NCBI RefSeq assembly: GCF_003270085.1
Contig: NZ_QFDQ01000042.1
Location: 1-33,890, forward strand
DNA from: Streptomyces triticisoli
GTDB lineage: Bacteria; Actinomycetota; Actinomycetes; Streptomycetales; Streptomycetaceae
Direction: 5' to 3'
Length of the DNA: 33,890 nt
Part shown: positions 25,090 through 32,443 of the stretch, piece by piece
Layout of the letters: the number at the start of each line of letters is the position of its first letter
Numbering within the stretch: the first letter of the stretch is position 1
Translations under genes and position numbers: made by a program
The notes under the pieces: model-generated
The model's input: the letters and a program-made list of their open reading frames with translations, nothing else
Database searches by the model: none
Told to the model about the DNA's origin: nothing

Positions 25090-25812
25090 TCACGCCCGGG
25101 CAGCGGGTGCGGCCAGGTGCGGGTACAGCAGGGCCGGGTCCTCGTTGAGCCTGGCCTTCCACTGTGTGGTCCTATCATCGGCGAGGACCTCCAGGGAGCC
25201 GGCCTGAACGCCGTCCAGGGCTCGCTGGGCGATCACGTCGGGGTGCGACTTCTCGTCCTCGATGCCGGCCATCATGTCGGTGTCGACGCTGGCCATGACC
25301 AGCGCGGTGACCTGGGTGCCCTGGCCGACGAGTTCGTAGCGGATGCCGTTGGTGAGCGCCCAGGCCGCGGCCTTGGACGCCCCGTAGCTGTTGGAGTGCT
25401 CGTAGGCCATCCAGGCCATGACCGACAGCACGTTCAGCACGGCACCGCCGCCGTTGGCGGCCAGGACCGGCGCGAAGGCCCGCACCATCCGCAGGGGGCC
25501 GAAGTAGTTCGTCTCCATTTCCCGCCGGATGTCGTCCTCCGCGCCGTCGGTGAGCCTGGCGAAGGTCGACACCCCGGCGTTGTTGATGAGCAGTGTCGTG
25601 TCGGCGGCGACGGCCGCGGCTCGGGTCACGGACGTGTCGTCGGTGACGTCCAGCGCCAGTGGGACGATGCCGGGGAGGTCGGGGAGGGTTTCCGGCCTGC
25701 GGGCGGCCGCGTAGATCTTCTTGACGCCCCGGCGCCGCAGCTCGGTGACGAAGCTGTGTCCGATACCGCGGTTGGCGCCTGTGACCAGCGCAATCTCGTT
25801 TCGAATGTCCAT
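25090..25812 (-). CDS. short-chain dehydrogenase/reductase (SDR)
   Basis: 240 residues, classical SDR. Cofactor loop TGANRGIG (11-18), NNAG (77-80), N102 in TNYFG, catalytic S130 (NVLS), Y143 and K147 in YGASK. D55 in LALDVTDD and the AARRPE loop suggest NADP(H) use. The gene starts at ATG 25812 with hardly any leader (see promoter 25820-25851). It is divergent from a MerR regulator, which very likely controls it, so it may act in reducing a toxic or signal aldehyde or ketone; the substrate is unknown. Confidence 0.92.
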   Translation of the reverse strand: MDIRNEIALVTGANRGIGHSFVTELRRRGVKKIYAAARRPETLPDLPGIVPLALDVTDDTSVTRAAAVAADTTLLINNAGVSTFARLTDGAEDDIRREMETNYFGPLRMVRAFAPVLAANGGGAVLNVLSVMAWMAYEHSNSYGASKAAAWALTNGIRYELVGQGTQVTALVMASVDTDMMAGIEDEKSHPDVIAQRALDGVQAGSLEVLADDRTTQWKARLNEDPALLYPHLAAPAARA

Positions 25813-25819
25813 GGCCGCT

Positions 25820-25851
25820 ACGCTAAAGCCTCACGCCGACGTGAGAGTCAA
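25820..25851 (-). promoter_or_regulatory. MerR-type promoter/operator of the SDR gene
   Basis: On the minus strand, -35 TTGACT (25851-25846) and a -10-like TTAGCG/TAGCGT (25826-25820) are separated by 19-20 bp. The spacer contains the inverted repeat CTCACG (25830-25835) and CGTGAG (25840-25845). An over-long spacer with a dyad is the hallmark of MerR-activated promoters. The -10 is so close to the ATG at 25812 that the mRNA would be leaderless. Confidence 0.75.
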
Positions 25852-25874
25852 GCGCGGGAAGGGGAAATGGGGCG

Positions 25875-26228
25875 ATGAAGATCGGAGAGCTCGCGCAGCG
25901 GGCCGGGGTGAGCGTGCGCGCGTTGCGCTACTACGAGGAACAAGGTCTGCTCAGCCCGGAGCGCACACCGTCGGGACAGCGCCGCTACACCGAGGACACC
26001 GTCGAGGTGGTCCGCCTGTTCCAGCAGTTCTACGCGGCCGGCCTCAGCAGCCGTACCATCGCGGCATTGCTGCCCTGCGTGAACAACGGCCGCGCCACGG
26101 TCCCGCAGCGGCGCATGCTTCGCACCGAGCGTGACCGCCTCGCGGCCCGAGTCGAGGAGATGACGGCCACCCTCGTCCGGCTCGACCAGCTCATCACGGC
26201 TGCCGACAGCCACGGCGAAACGGTGTAG
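25875..26228 (+). CDS. MerR family transcriptional regulator
   Basis: 117 residues. ATG 25875 has GGGGAAATGGGGCG upstream. The winged HTH MKIGELAQRAGVSVRALRYY, EEQGLLSPERTPSGQRRYTE occupies residues 1-70, then a coiled-coil dimer helix (ERDRLAARVEEMTATLVRLD). There is no Cys-rich metal loop and no long effector domain; Cys 75 (LLPCVNN) is the only cysteine seen. It most likely regulates the divergent SDR gene by unwinding the over-long spacer, and its own gene from the same operator. Confidence 0.93.
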   Translation: MKIGELAQRAGVSVRALRYYEEQGLLSPERTPSGQRRYTEDTVEVVRLFQQFYAAGLSSRTIAALLPCVNNGRATVPQRRMLRTERDRLAARVEEMTATLVRLDQLITAADSHGETV

Positions 26229-26438
26229 CGACCTGATCGTCGCCGTGGAGTAGCCGCACCGATGTGTCCCCTCGCGTTCGCGCAGGTCAGGCAGTGTTTC
26301 GACGATGGTGCGGCGGACGGCACTCGGGGTCGTCTCTTCGACGGAGGGCCGGATACCGGCCTCGGGGAGCAACAGAACAGTCATTACTGATTCCCAATGC
26401 TGTTGTCAACGCCTGGCTTGTGACTCGCTGTAGCGGCC

Positions 26439-27140
26439 TCAGCCGACACTGGCAACGCGGAGTGGCGGGCTGATCTCGAAGTGACGGCTGTCGCGTAGGA
26501 GTGCCCACAGGACGTTCAGGCGGCGGCGTGCGAGGGCGATGACGGCCTGCTTATGGGTCTTCTTCTCGGCCCTCTTGCGTTCGTAGAACGCCTTGGAAAG
26601 GGGGCAGTGTCGGGCGGCGACCTGGGCGGACAGGTAGAAGACCCGCAGCAGGCGACGGCAGTAACGGCGGGGTCGGCGCATGTTGCCGCTGATCCGTCCC
26701 GAGTCCTTCGGGACGGGTGCCAGGCCGGCGACACCGGCGAGGCGGTCGGCGGTGCCGAAGACGCTCATGTCGCCGCCGGTGTGGGCTATGAACTCGGCGC
26801 CCAGGACGGGTCCGAGGCCGGGCATGCTCAGGATGATCTCGGCGTGCGGGTGGTCGCGAAACCGGTCCTCGATCAGGGCGTCGGTCTCGGCGATCTCATC
26901 GTCGAGGGCCATCACCTCCCTCGCCGGCCTGGCCACCACGGCCGCGGCCGGCTTCTCTCCGGGAACGGCGGTGTGCTGGGCCTCGGCAGCTTCGACAGCG
27001 GTGGCCGCGACGAGCCGGTAGTTGCGGACCTTGCGGTTCTTCAACCAGACGGCCAGGCGGTTCCTGCCAGTCCGGCGCAGGGCGGCCGGCGTCTGGTAGC
27101 CGGTCGGCAGGACCAAGGACGCCTTGGAAGTGCTGTAGAG
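26439..27140 (-). pseudogene. IS110 family transposase, 5'-truncated
   Basis: From about 27140 the frame gives TSKASLVLPTGYQTPAALRR, LAVWLKNRKVRNYRLVAATA and the C-terminal Transposase_20 part ILSMPGLGPVLGAEFIAHTG, RLAGVAGLAPVPKDSGRIS and AFYERKRAEKKTHKQAVIAL. The N-terminal DEDD catalytic domain is missing; sequence upstream of 27140 in this frame (to 27470) is unrelated and overlaps a plus-strand coding remnant. It differs from the intact IS110 at 15159. Confidence 0.8.
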
Positions 27141-27171
27141 CAAGCGCGCACATACCCGTAACAACCGGATC

Positions 27172-27426
27172 GCTTCCCCCGTCCGGAAGGTCCGCAGCGC
27201 CAGGTTCGCTAGCCCGGACCCGGACTCGGAAGCCATCAGGGAGATAGACAACACGCACTTCCCGTCATGGCTCCAACAGACCAAGAACCTCGTCGCTGTC
27301 TCCGCAGGCAGTCCGGGCGCCCCGAAAAAGGCGACGTGCAAAGGGTGCGGGCGCGTCAAGCCTTCATCGAAAAAGTACTGCCCGGCCTGCGTGGAGAAGA
27401 TCCGCACAGGCAAGCTCAAGCCTTGA
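27172..27426 (+). pseudogene. 3' remnant of a zinc-ribbon protein (CxxC-CxxC)
   Basis: The plus frame reads SEAIREIDNTHFPSWLQQTK, NLVAVSAGSPGAPKKAT, CKGCGRVKPSSKKYC and PACVEKIRTGKLKP with stop TGA at 27424-27426. The pattern C-x2-C-x10-C-x2-C is a typical treble-clef or zinc-ribbon tail. No start is visible, and the upstream DNA is the IS110 remnant, so the 5' part was probably lost in the same event. The parent family is unknown. Confidence 0.4.
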
Positions 27427-27601
27427 CCTACGGCCGGGGAGGAGGCTCCGCTCCCGACATCGCGCGGCACAGGGCAGAACCGGATGCGCGATGGGTCCGC
27501 GCGCGTAGGACGGTCTCATGGGTTCCACCGATGTACCTATCCGCAGGTCAGCGGGCCGGGTGGGGGGTCCTACGGCGGAGCGCCCCGGGCCCGTGGCCGC
27601 T

Positions 27602-27949
27602 CTACGGGATGGGCACCGAGGTGCACGCCGGATCTTCCACACAGGCCGCCACCCGATCCCGGTTGGCCTTGTTCCGCTGCTGCAGGCCCTCCATGTAGCG
27701 GTCGATCCGGTCGCCCTTCGGCAGGCCGTCGCAGGGGACCGGTTCGTCCTCCAGGCCGGCGTCCGGGTCGGCCTGGAGGACGTCCGCCCAGGCGTCGACA
27801 CAGGCCTGTCGGGCGGCGGCCTGGTCGATGGTCGGCGTCGCGGTCGCGGTGGCGGTCGGGGTCGCGTCGGGCTGGTCGGGCTTGCTGCTGCATGCACTGA
27901 GAACCAGGGCCAGGACGGCGACGGCCATCGCGGTGGTGCGGGTGTGCAT
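27602..27949 (-). CDS. small lipoprotein (115 aa)
   Basis: ATG 27949 is preceded by GGGGGGAT. Signal MHTRTTAMAVAVLALVLSAC with the lipobox Cys at about residue 20 (LSAC), a Thr/Ala/Pro linker (PDATPTATATATPTIDQ), and a helical domain with four cysteines (QACVDAW, VPCDG, AACVEDPACTS). Exported and membrane-anchored. The cysteine pairing suggests a disulfide-stabilised fold; no known family. Confidence 0.85.
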   Translation of the reverse strand: MHTRTTAMAVAVLALVLSACSSKPDQPDATPTATATATPTIDQAAARQACVDAWADVLQADPDAGLEDEPVPCDGLPKGDRIDRYMEGLQQRNKANRDRVAACVEDPACTSVPIP

Positions 27950-28119
27950 GGATCCCCCCAGGGTGTGAGTAGGTGAGGGGGCATCATGCCAGCGCCTCCG
28001 GGGCGGGCCCCTGTCGCGTGCGCGCGTGGGACGGTCCCGAAAGTCCCAAAACCCTGGGGCGGGTATCGCCGAGGTAAGCCCAAGAAGGGCCCTTCATGCG
28101 GTCGTGGTCGGGGAAACGC

Positions 28120-28142
28120 CTGCCTGAGCATGTGCCGCGCGC
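28120..28142. repeat. 23-bp inverted repeat, left copy
   Basis: Begins CTGCCTGAGCATGTGCC and matches the reverse complement of 28645-28667 over 23 bp without mismatch. The pair frames the two small genes at 28173-28436 and 28493-28657. The right copy includes the start codon of the latter gene. Confidence 0.75.
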
Positions 28143-28172
28143 CCGCGCTCGTCGTTCTGGTCTTGGTGCTGC

Positions 28173-28436
28173 TCAGTCACGCCGGACGAAGAACAGGCGC
28201 GCCGCCACAGCCAACACCAGCCCGGCCGCGATGAGGTACAGGCCAAGATGTTCTTCGGGCACTGCCGGTGACCACACCTTCCAGGCCGACGGGGTGTAGC
28301 CGTCGGCCGCCAGGAAGGCCCCGTAGACCCTGGGGGGTGGGGTCTGGCCGCGCACCCACAGCAGGGCGCCTATGGCGGCGCAGGTCGCGGATATCGCATA
28401 CAGGACCGTGGCGCAGCGCGGGGCCGGTCTGTTCAC
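28173..28436 (-). CDS. small two-TM membrane protein (87 aa)
   Basis: GTG 28436 with GGAGA six bases upstream (TACGGAGAACCC). TM1 ATVLYAISATCAAIGALLW, extracytoplasmic loop with SAWKVWSPAVPEEHLGL, TM2 LYLIAAGLVLAVAARLFFV, ending RRD. No known family. It lies between 23-bp inverted repeats. Confidence 0.7.
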   Translation of the reverse strand: MNRPAPRCATVLYAISATCAAIGALLWVRGQTPPPRVYGAFLAADGYTPSAWKVWSPAVPEEHLGLYLIAAGLVLAVAARLFFVRRD

Positions 28437-28492
28437 GGGTTCTCCGTAAATCTTTGTCGGTGTGGTGTGTGGATTCTCGCTGCCCGTACCAG

Positions 28493-28657
28493 TCACGTTC
28501 GCGCCGGGGTCATCGTGTCCAGTGCCCGTGCGTACAGCAGCTCTTCCGCCCGCACACCCCGCGCGGGCGCTGACAGTCCGGCCGGCCCCGGGTCCCCCAG
28601 CCCCGCATACACCGCGTACGGCAGCACCGGAACCTGCACGGGCAGCGCGCGGCACAT
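28493..28657 (-). CDS. possible small protein (54 aa) whose start lies in the inverted repeat
   Basis: From ATG 28657: MCRALPVQVPVLPYAVYAGL, then GDPGPAGLSAPARGVRAEEL and LYARALDTMTPART. Codon use is good. The region upstream in the same frame shows no coding look. The first codons lie inside the right copy of the 23-bp repeat. No family recognised. Confidence 0.4.
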   Translation of the reverse strand: MCRALPVQVPVLPYAVYAGLGDPGPAGLSAPARGVRAEELLYARALDTMTPART

Positions 28658-28667
28658 GCTCAGGCAG
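28645..28667. repeat. 23-bp inverted repeat, right copy
   Basis: Reverse complement of 28120-28142. It ends 20 bp before the left terminal repeat of the ISL3-type element at 28688. Confidence 0.75.
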
Positions 28668-28787
28668 GTGGCTTTGTATCTCAATGCGGGCTCTGGTCCA
28701 CTTCCTGTGGTGTGCGCACGCTGAGTGACAGTGCTGCGGCCATCTGTCTCTGGCTCAACTTCTGTGGCCGTGCTCCGTGGACGGCCG

Positions 28788-29663
28788 CTACTCGAGGTCT
28801 GGGCCCGGTTGAAGGAAGTCAGTAAGTGCAGAGGCCAGTGCTTCGGGCGCCTGTTCGGCGACATGATGTCCGGAGTCGATGCCGTGGCCGCGGACGTTGC
28901 TGGCCCACCGGCGCCAGATCGCGCGGGGATCTCCGTACAGATCCTCCAGGTCGTCTTGAAGCGACCAGAGGACCAGCGTCGGGCAGGCGATGCGCGCACC
29001 GGCGGTGCGGTCGGCTTCCTCATGTTGTCGGTCGATGGTGAGGCCGGCGCGATAGTCCTCAAGCATCGCCCGGACCACGTCGGGATTGCGTGTGGCCTGC
29101 CGCCACTCTTCGTAGTTCTCCTGTCCCATCGCCTCGCGGTCGCCGCAGTACCAACTGTCGAGATCGGCGGTGATGACTCGCTCGGGGATGCCCGGCTGTG
29201 CGAAGAAGAACCAGTGCCACCACTGAGTGGCGAACTCGACGGTGATCCGCGACAGATGTTCCGTCAGCGGCAGGCAGTCCGCGAAGACCGCCTGGGAGAC
29301 GGTCTCGGGATGGTCGAGCGTGAGGCGCAGCGCCACGCTTCCTCCGCGGTCGTGCCCGACGAGCGCGAACCGGCGATGTCCGAGGTGGCGCATCACGGCC
29401 ACCACGTCCCCGGCAACCGCACGCTTGGAATAGCGCGCATGATCCGCCGTGAAGCGCGGTCCTCTGGAGCGCCCGTATCCTCGCAGGTCCGGGCACACTA
29501 CCGTGTGGCCGGCTCGCACGAGCAGCGGAGCGACCCGGTGCCACGTCGCCGATGTGCGGGGATGACCGTGCAGCAGCACCACTGGCGGACCGTCCCCACC
29601 GAAGCGGACGAAGACGCAAGCCTCACCGACATCGATCTGCGCTGTCTCGAACCCCTCGAACAC
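28788..29663 (-). CDS. haloacetate dehalogenase-like alpha/beta hydrolase
   Basis: 291 residues. Oxyanion loop HGHPRTSATWHRVAP (32-46), nucleophile D105 in GHDRGG, D129 (ADCLPL) at the usual acid site, the halide-pocket segment WWHWFFFAQPGIPERVI (148-164), EDYRAG (202-207), and catalytic His in SGHHVAEQAPE (about 264-274). This set, above all WHWxFxAQP and DYRAG, matches fluoroacetate/haloacetate dehalogenases. The second carboxylate-binding Arg of that family (nucleophile +4) appears to be Ser here, so the substrate may differ. It lies 108 bp downstream of the transposase on the same strand and inside the terminal repeats. Confidence 0.85.
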   Translation of the reverse strand: MFEGFETAQIDVGEACVFVRFGGDGPPVVLLHGHPRTSATWHRVAPLLVRAGHTVVCPDLRGYGRSRGPRFTADHARYSKRAVAGDVVAVMRHLGHRRFALVGHDRGGSVALRLTLDHPETVSQAVFADCLPLTEHLSRITVEFATQWWHWFFFAQPGIPERVITADLDSWYCGDREAMGQENYEEWRQATRNPDVVRAMLEDYRAGLTIDRQHEEADRTAGARIACPTLVLWSLQDDLEDLYGDPRAIWRRWASNVRGHGIDSGHHVAEQAPEALASALTDFLQPGPDLE

Positions 29664-29771
29664 CCCGGCCTCCCTGGGCTCAGCTCACGTACCGCGTCTT
29701 ACCGTCGGCGCGGTACCGGCATTCCCTCTTGCCCCGGCTGGCAACGGCCATGTGTCCGCTTCTACGATCGG

Positions 29772-31424
29772 TTACGCCAAGAGGACTCGTTTGCGCAGAA
29801 GTTCGAATCCTGCGCGGTCGAACATCTGGCGCTTGAGCATCTTGATCCGGTTGACGTGGCCCTCGACGACACCGGAGCTCCAGGGCTGTGAGAGGCCGGC
29901 GACGACGGCGTCGAGGTCGCGTTCGAGGTGTTGGGCGAACCGGCGGAGACTGGGCAGCTCGGTGGTGGCGGTGGCCGCTTCGACCCAGGCCGGCAGTTGG
30001 TCGCCTTGCAGGTGGGTGAGCATGTGGGCGAAGGAGCGCACGTGCTCGGCGAGTGCTGTCAGTTCAGGGCAGTTGGCCAGGACGGCCTTGAGGTGGAGCC
30101 GGTCGTTCTCGGTCAGGGCGTCGGGATGAGTGAGGATCCAGCGGGTGACGGCGCGGGCCGATGGCGGCCGGGGCCCGATCGGCTGGGGCTTGCGGCGCAG
30201 GGCCCGGCTGACGTAGTTGCGGACGTTGCCGTAACCGTGCGGGTAGCCCTGTTCCTTGATCTCCTCCCATAGTTTCCAGGCGTTGGTGCAGCCTTCCTGC
30301 CAGCGCTGATCCAGGTAGGGCTTGTAGGCGTCGAGCTTGGTCGAGCGGCTCTGCCACTGGCCGGTGAACAGCTCCTCTGAAGTGGCGGCGCGGGAGAAGC
30401 GCAGGATGGTGTTGAGGCCCATGCCGAGCTGCCGGGCGACGGACCGCTTGCTGTGCCCGGCGGTCAGGAGCGCGTGGATGGTGGCGTGCTTGGCGCGGGT
30501 GCGTTCGGCGAACCGGTGGCCCGTCGGCCAGGGCGATGACGCGGCCGGCTCCGAGTTCCCTTGCGGTTCGTCCCGCGGTGCCGGGGTGGGGCGCAGGCAG
30601 CCGCGGTGCCGGTAGACGCACTTCTCGGCGGCTTCGCCCAGGTTGTGCCAGAGGTGCCACCGGTCGGCGACCTGGAGGGCCTGCGGGGCGCCGCGGGTGG
30701 CGCCTTCGGCGAAGAAGGGGGCGCGGTCGCGGCAGACGATCTCGATGTCGGGCCGTTCGGCGAGCCAGGCCGCGAGCGTGTCCGCCTCCCGGTCTGGCAG
30801 GAGGTCCACCGGCCGGCGTGTCTCGACGTCGACGAGCACTGTTCCGTAGATTCGGCCTTTGCGCTGGGCGTATTCGTCGACGCCGACCACGCGGGGTGTG
30901 GCGGTGGGCGGGTCGGGCAGCGAGGCGATCAGTCTCAGCAGGGTGTTCCGGCTGACCGGTGCCCCGAAGGCGTCCGTCATCCGGGCTCCGGCTCGACCCG
31001 CGAGCGCGAGACCGACCGAGACCAACGTGGAAGGCAGTCGCTCGGTCCGTCGGCCGAACCGACGGGTGAGCCCCGGAACCTGCTCGGCAAAGGTCTGGCG
31101 AGGACAGGAGCTCTCCGCACAGACGAACCGACGCACCCGTAACGACACGACGACGCGCTTGCCCGCCGTCGGCAGATCATGAGGAAACCGCAGATAGGAG
31201 CCATGTATTCGCCCCGACCAGCGCCCGCAGCCCGGACAGGCCGCCCGTCTGGCCGTGCTCCGGGCCTCCACCTGGGCAACCGCGCCGGCCGCGTCGACCG
31301 ACTCCACGGACACGCCCTCCACGGAGGAGAACAGCAGCTCATCCAGCTGCGGCCGTACTTCGTTTATGGCGCAGCACTGTCGACCACGCGGCATTCCGGC
31401 CGGGTAATTTTCGGACGACCTCAA
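29772..31424 (-). CDS. ISL3 family transposase
   Basis: About 540-550 residues; the start is uncertain between TTG 31424 and ATG 31394. N-terminal zinc-binding region (CPGCGRWSGRIHGSYLRF, then CAESSCPRQTF), the central DDE region (VVGVDEYAQRKGRIYGTVLV, PDIEIVCRDRAPFFAEGA, VADRWHLWHNLGEAAEK), an inserted HTH (GHSKRSVARQLGMGLNTIL), and the C-terminus SSGVVEGHVNRIKMLKRQMF ending LLRKRVLLA. Full length and uninterrupted, so probably active. Confidence 0.94.
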   Translation of the reverse strand: MRSSENYPAGMPRGRQCCAINEVRPQLDELLFSSVEGVSVESVDAAGAVAQVEARSTARRAACPGCGRWSGRIHGSYLRFPHDLPTAGKRVVVSLRVRRFVCAESSCPRQTFAEQVPGLTRRFGRRTERLPSTLVSVGLALAGRAGARMTDAFGAPVSRNTLLRLIASLPDPPTATPRVVGVDEYAQRKGRIYGTVLVDVETRRPVDLLPDREADTLAAWLAERPDIEIVCRDRAPFFAEGATRGAPQALQVADRWHLWHNLGEAAEKCVYRHRGCLRPTPAPRDEPQGNSEPAASSPWPTGHRFAERTRAKHATIHALLTAGHSKRSVARQLGMGLNTILRFSRAATSEELFTGQWQSRSTKLDAYKPYLDQRWQEGCTNAWKLWEEIKEQGYPHGYGNVRNYVSRALRRKPQPIGPRPPSARAVTRWILTHPDALTENDRLHLKAVLANCPELTALAEHVRSFAHMLTHLQGDQLPAWVEAATATTELPSLRRFAQHLERDLDAVVAGLSQPWSSGVVEGHVNRIKMLKRQMFDRAGFELLRKRVLLA

Positions 31425-31631
31425 CCTCCATTAAACAAAGATCGACAGTCACGCTGCGTACGCGACCACAAGAAGTGGACCAGAGCCCCGGGGGAGTGAC
31501 ACAGCCACCCTGCCGTCCAGCAGCGGTACGAAGACGGTGCACAGGGCAGCGGGCGACAACCAAGGCCCGCGCCGGTGGACGTAACTCCTCTGCTCCCCGG
31601 CAGCGGGCCGGGTCCCGGCGTGACCGCCCGG

Positions 31632-32285
31632 TCAGCCGCCGAGCGCGGCGGAGGGTGCATCCCCGTTCTGGGCCTGCTGGGCCCGCTTGGCGAGCACCGT
31701 GGCCAGGTCCCGGACACCGTCCTCGTCGATACCGCCCTTGCCCGCGGAAGCCGCCTCGGTCCACAGCAGCGTCGTGCCGACCCGGGTCTGGGTCACGGCA
31801 CCGGGCTCGCCGCGGAAGCCGGAGGAACCGAACCGGGCGTCGCGCTCCTCACCGATCGGACCGAGCCCGAACGTCTTCGCCCTCTGTCCCGCCCTCTTGC
31901 CGTAGTAGCCGTCCCAGAGCACGTCGTACGCCTCCCGGGTGGCCTGTTCGCTGTCGTAGGCGATGATCAGAAAGGTGACGGTGGCGGCGTTGTCGTCGTG
32001 CCGGAAGGTCGAGGCGCCGTAGAAGCGGGAGTTCTCGCAGCCCGCGTTGCCCTTGATGGGGCAGGCCTGCGAACGGTAGAGCTTGTCCATCTCGACGGCC
32101 GTGGGCCGAGCGGACTCCTCCCAGCCCGTCATGGCCTCGCCGTCCGGCAGTGTCTCCCGGACCTGTTCCTTCGTGAGCGCCACCGCCTTGCCGGTTCCGC
32201 TGTCGCTCTCCGCGCCGCCGCCACAACCGGTCAGCAGCAGTGCCGCCGCGGCCGCCGCGTACCACCGGTAGTTCCTCATGACCAT
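31632..32285 (-). CDS. lipoprotein (about 215 aa)
   Basis: The start is ATG 32285 or 32279. The signal YRWYAAAAAALLLTGC has the lipobox Cys at about residue 21. The mature part contains LTKEQVRETLPDGEAMTGWE, a Cys pair around QACPIKGNAGCENS, and a mixed alpha/beta domain with VTFLIIAYDSEQATREAYDV and GTTLLWTEAAS. This layout is common in Streptomyces surface lipoproteins of unknown role. Its Shine-Dalgarno (GAGGGGTGG) lies in a hairpin (32288-32306). Confidence 0.85.
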   Translation of the reverse strand: MVMRNYRWYAAAAAALLLTGCGGGAESDSGTGKAVALTKEQVRETLPDGEAMTGWEESARPTAVEMDKLYRSQACPIKGNAGCENSRFYGASTFRHDDNAATVTFLIIAYDSEQATREAYDVLWDGYYGKRAGQRAKTFGLGPIGEERDARFGSSGFRGEPGAVTQTRVGTTLLWTEAASAGKGGIDEDGVRDLATVLAKRAQQAQNGDAPSAALGG

Positions 32286-32287
32286 GC

Positions 32288-32306
32288 CACCACCCCTCGG
32301 GTGGTG
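32288..32306 (-). promoter_or_regulatory. hairpin covering the lipoprotein ribosome site
   Basis: Perfect 8-bp stem CACCACCC / GGGTGGTG with a 3-nt loop, directly upstream of the lipoprotein start. On the mRNA the stem and loop contain GAGGGGTGG, so translation may be limited by this structure. Confidence 0.45.
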
Positions 32307-32443
32307 ATCTTACGCGGACCGTCTTCGCGTAGAGGGCGCCGCCCACGAACCGGGATCGTCAACCGCCGTCGCGGGCGATCCTCAGCATGATCCCAGGGAC
32401 CATTGCCGAGGTAATCGACAGAGCGGGCCGATCAGCTGACGTG

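Larger units (their letters stand above)
28688..31488. mobile_element. putative ISL3-type element with a passenger hydrolase gene
   Basis: The left end at 28688 begins GGGCTCTGGTCCACTTCCTG; the right end at 31488, read inward on the minus strand, begins GGGCTCTGGTCCACTTCTTG. The match continues over TGTGG: 22 of 23 positions. Between them lie one ISL3 transposase and, downstream on the same strand, an alpha/beta hydrolase. The span of about 2.8 kb is longer than usual single-gene ISL3 elements (about 1.3-2.3 kb), the excess being the passenger gene. No 8-bp target duplication is visible. A second end-like sequence at 28748 may be a subterminal repeat or an older end. Confidence 0.65.

Noticed and set aside
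26229..26438. Minus-strand frame beginning MTVLLLPEAGIRPSVEE
   Set aside because: It would read backwards through the MerR gene; only the first ~40 residues look protein-like, and no ribosome site is present. At best a remnant.
29795..29830. GTTCGAATCC, resembling the T-loop of a tRNA
   Set aside because: It lies inside the ISL3 transposase gene, and no acceptor, D or anticodon stems can be found around it.
17037..32380. Shared 18-bp sequence CGCCGTCGCGGGCGATCC at about 17042 and 32367
   Set aside because: It encodes the common C-terminal peptide IARDG(D/G) in the first gene and a short chance match in the second; too short and GC-rich to be meaningful.
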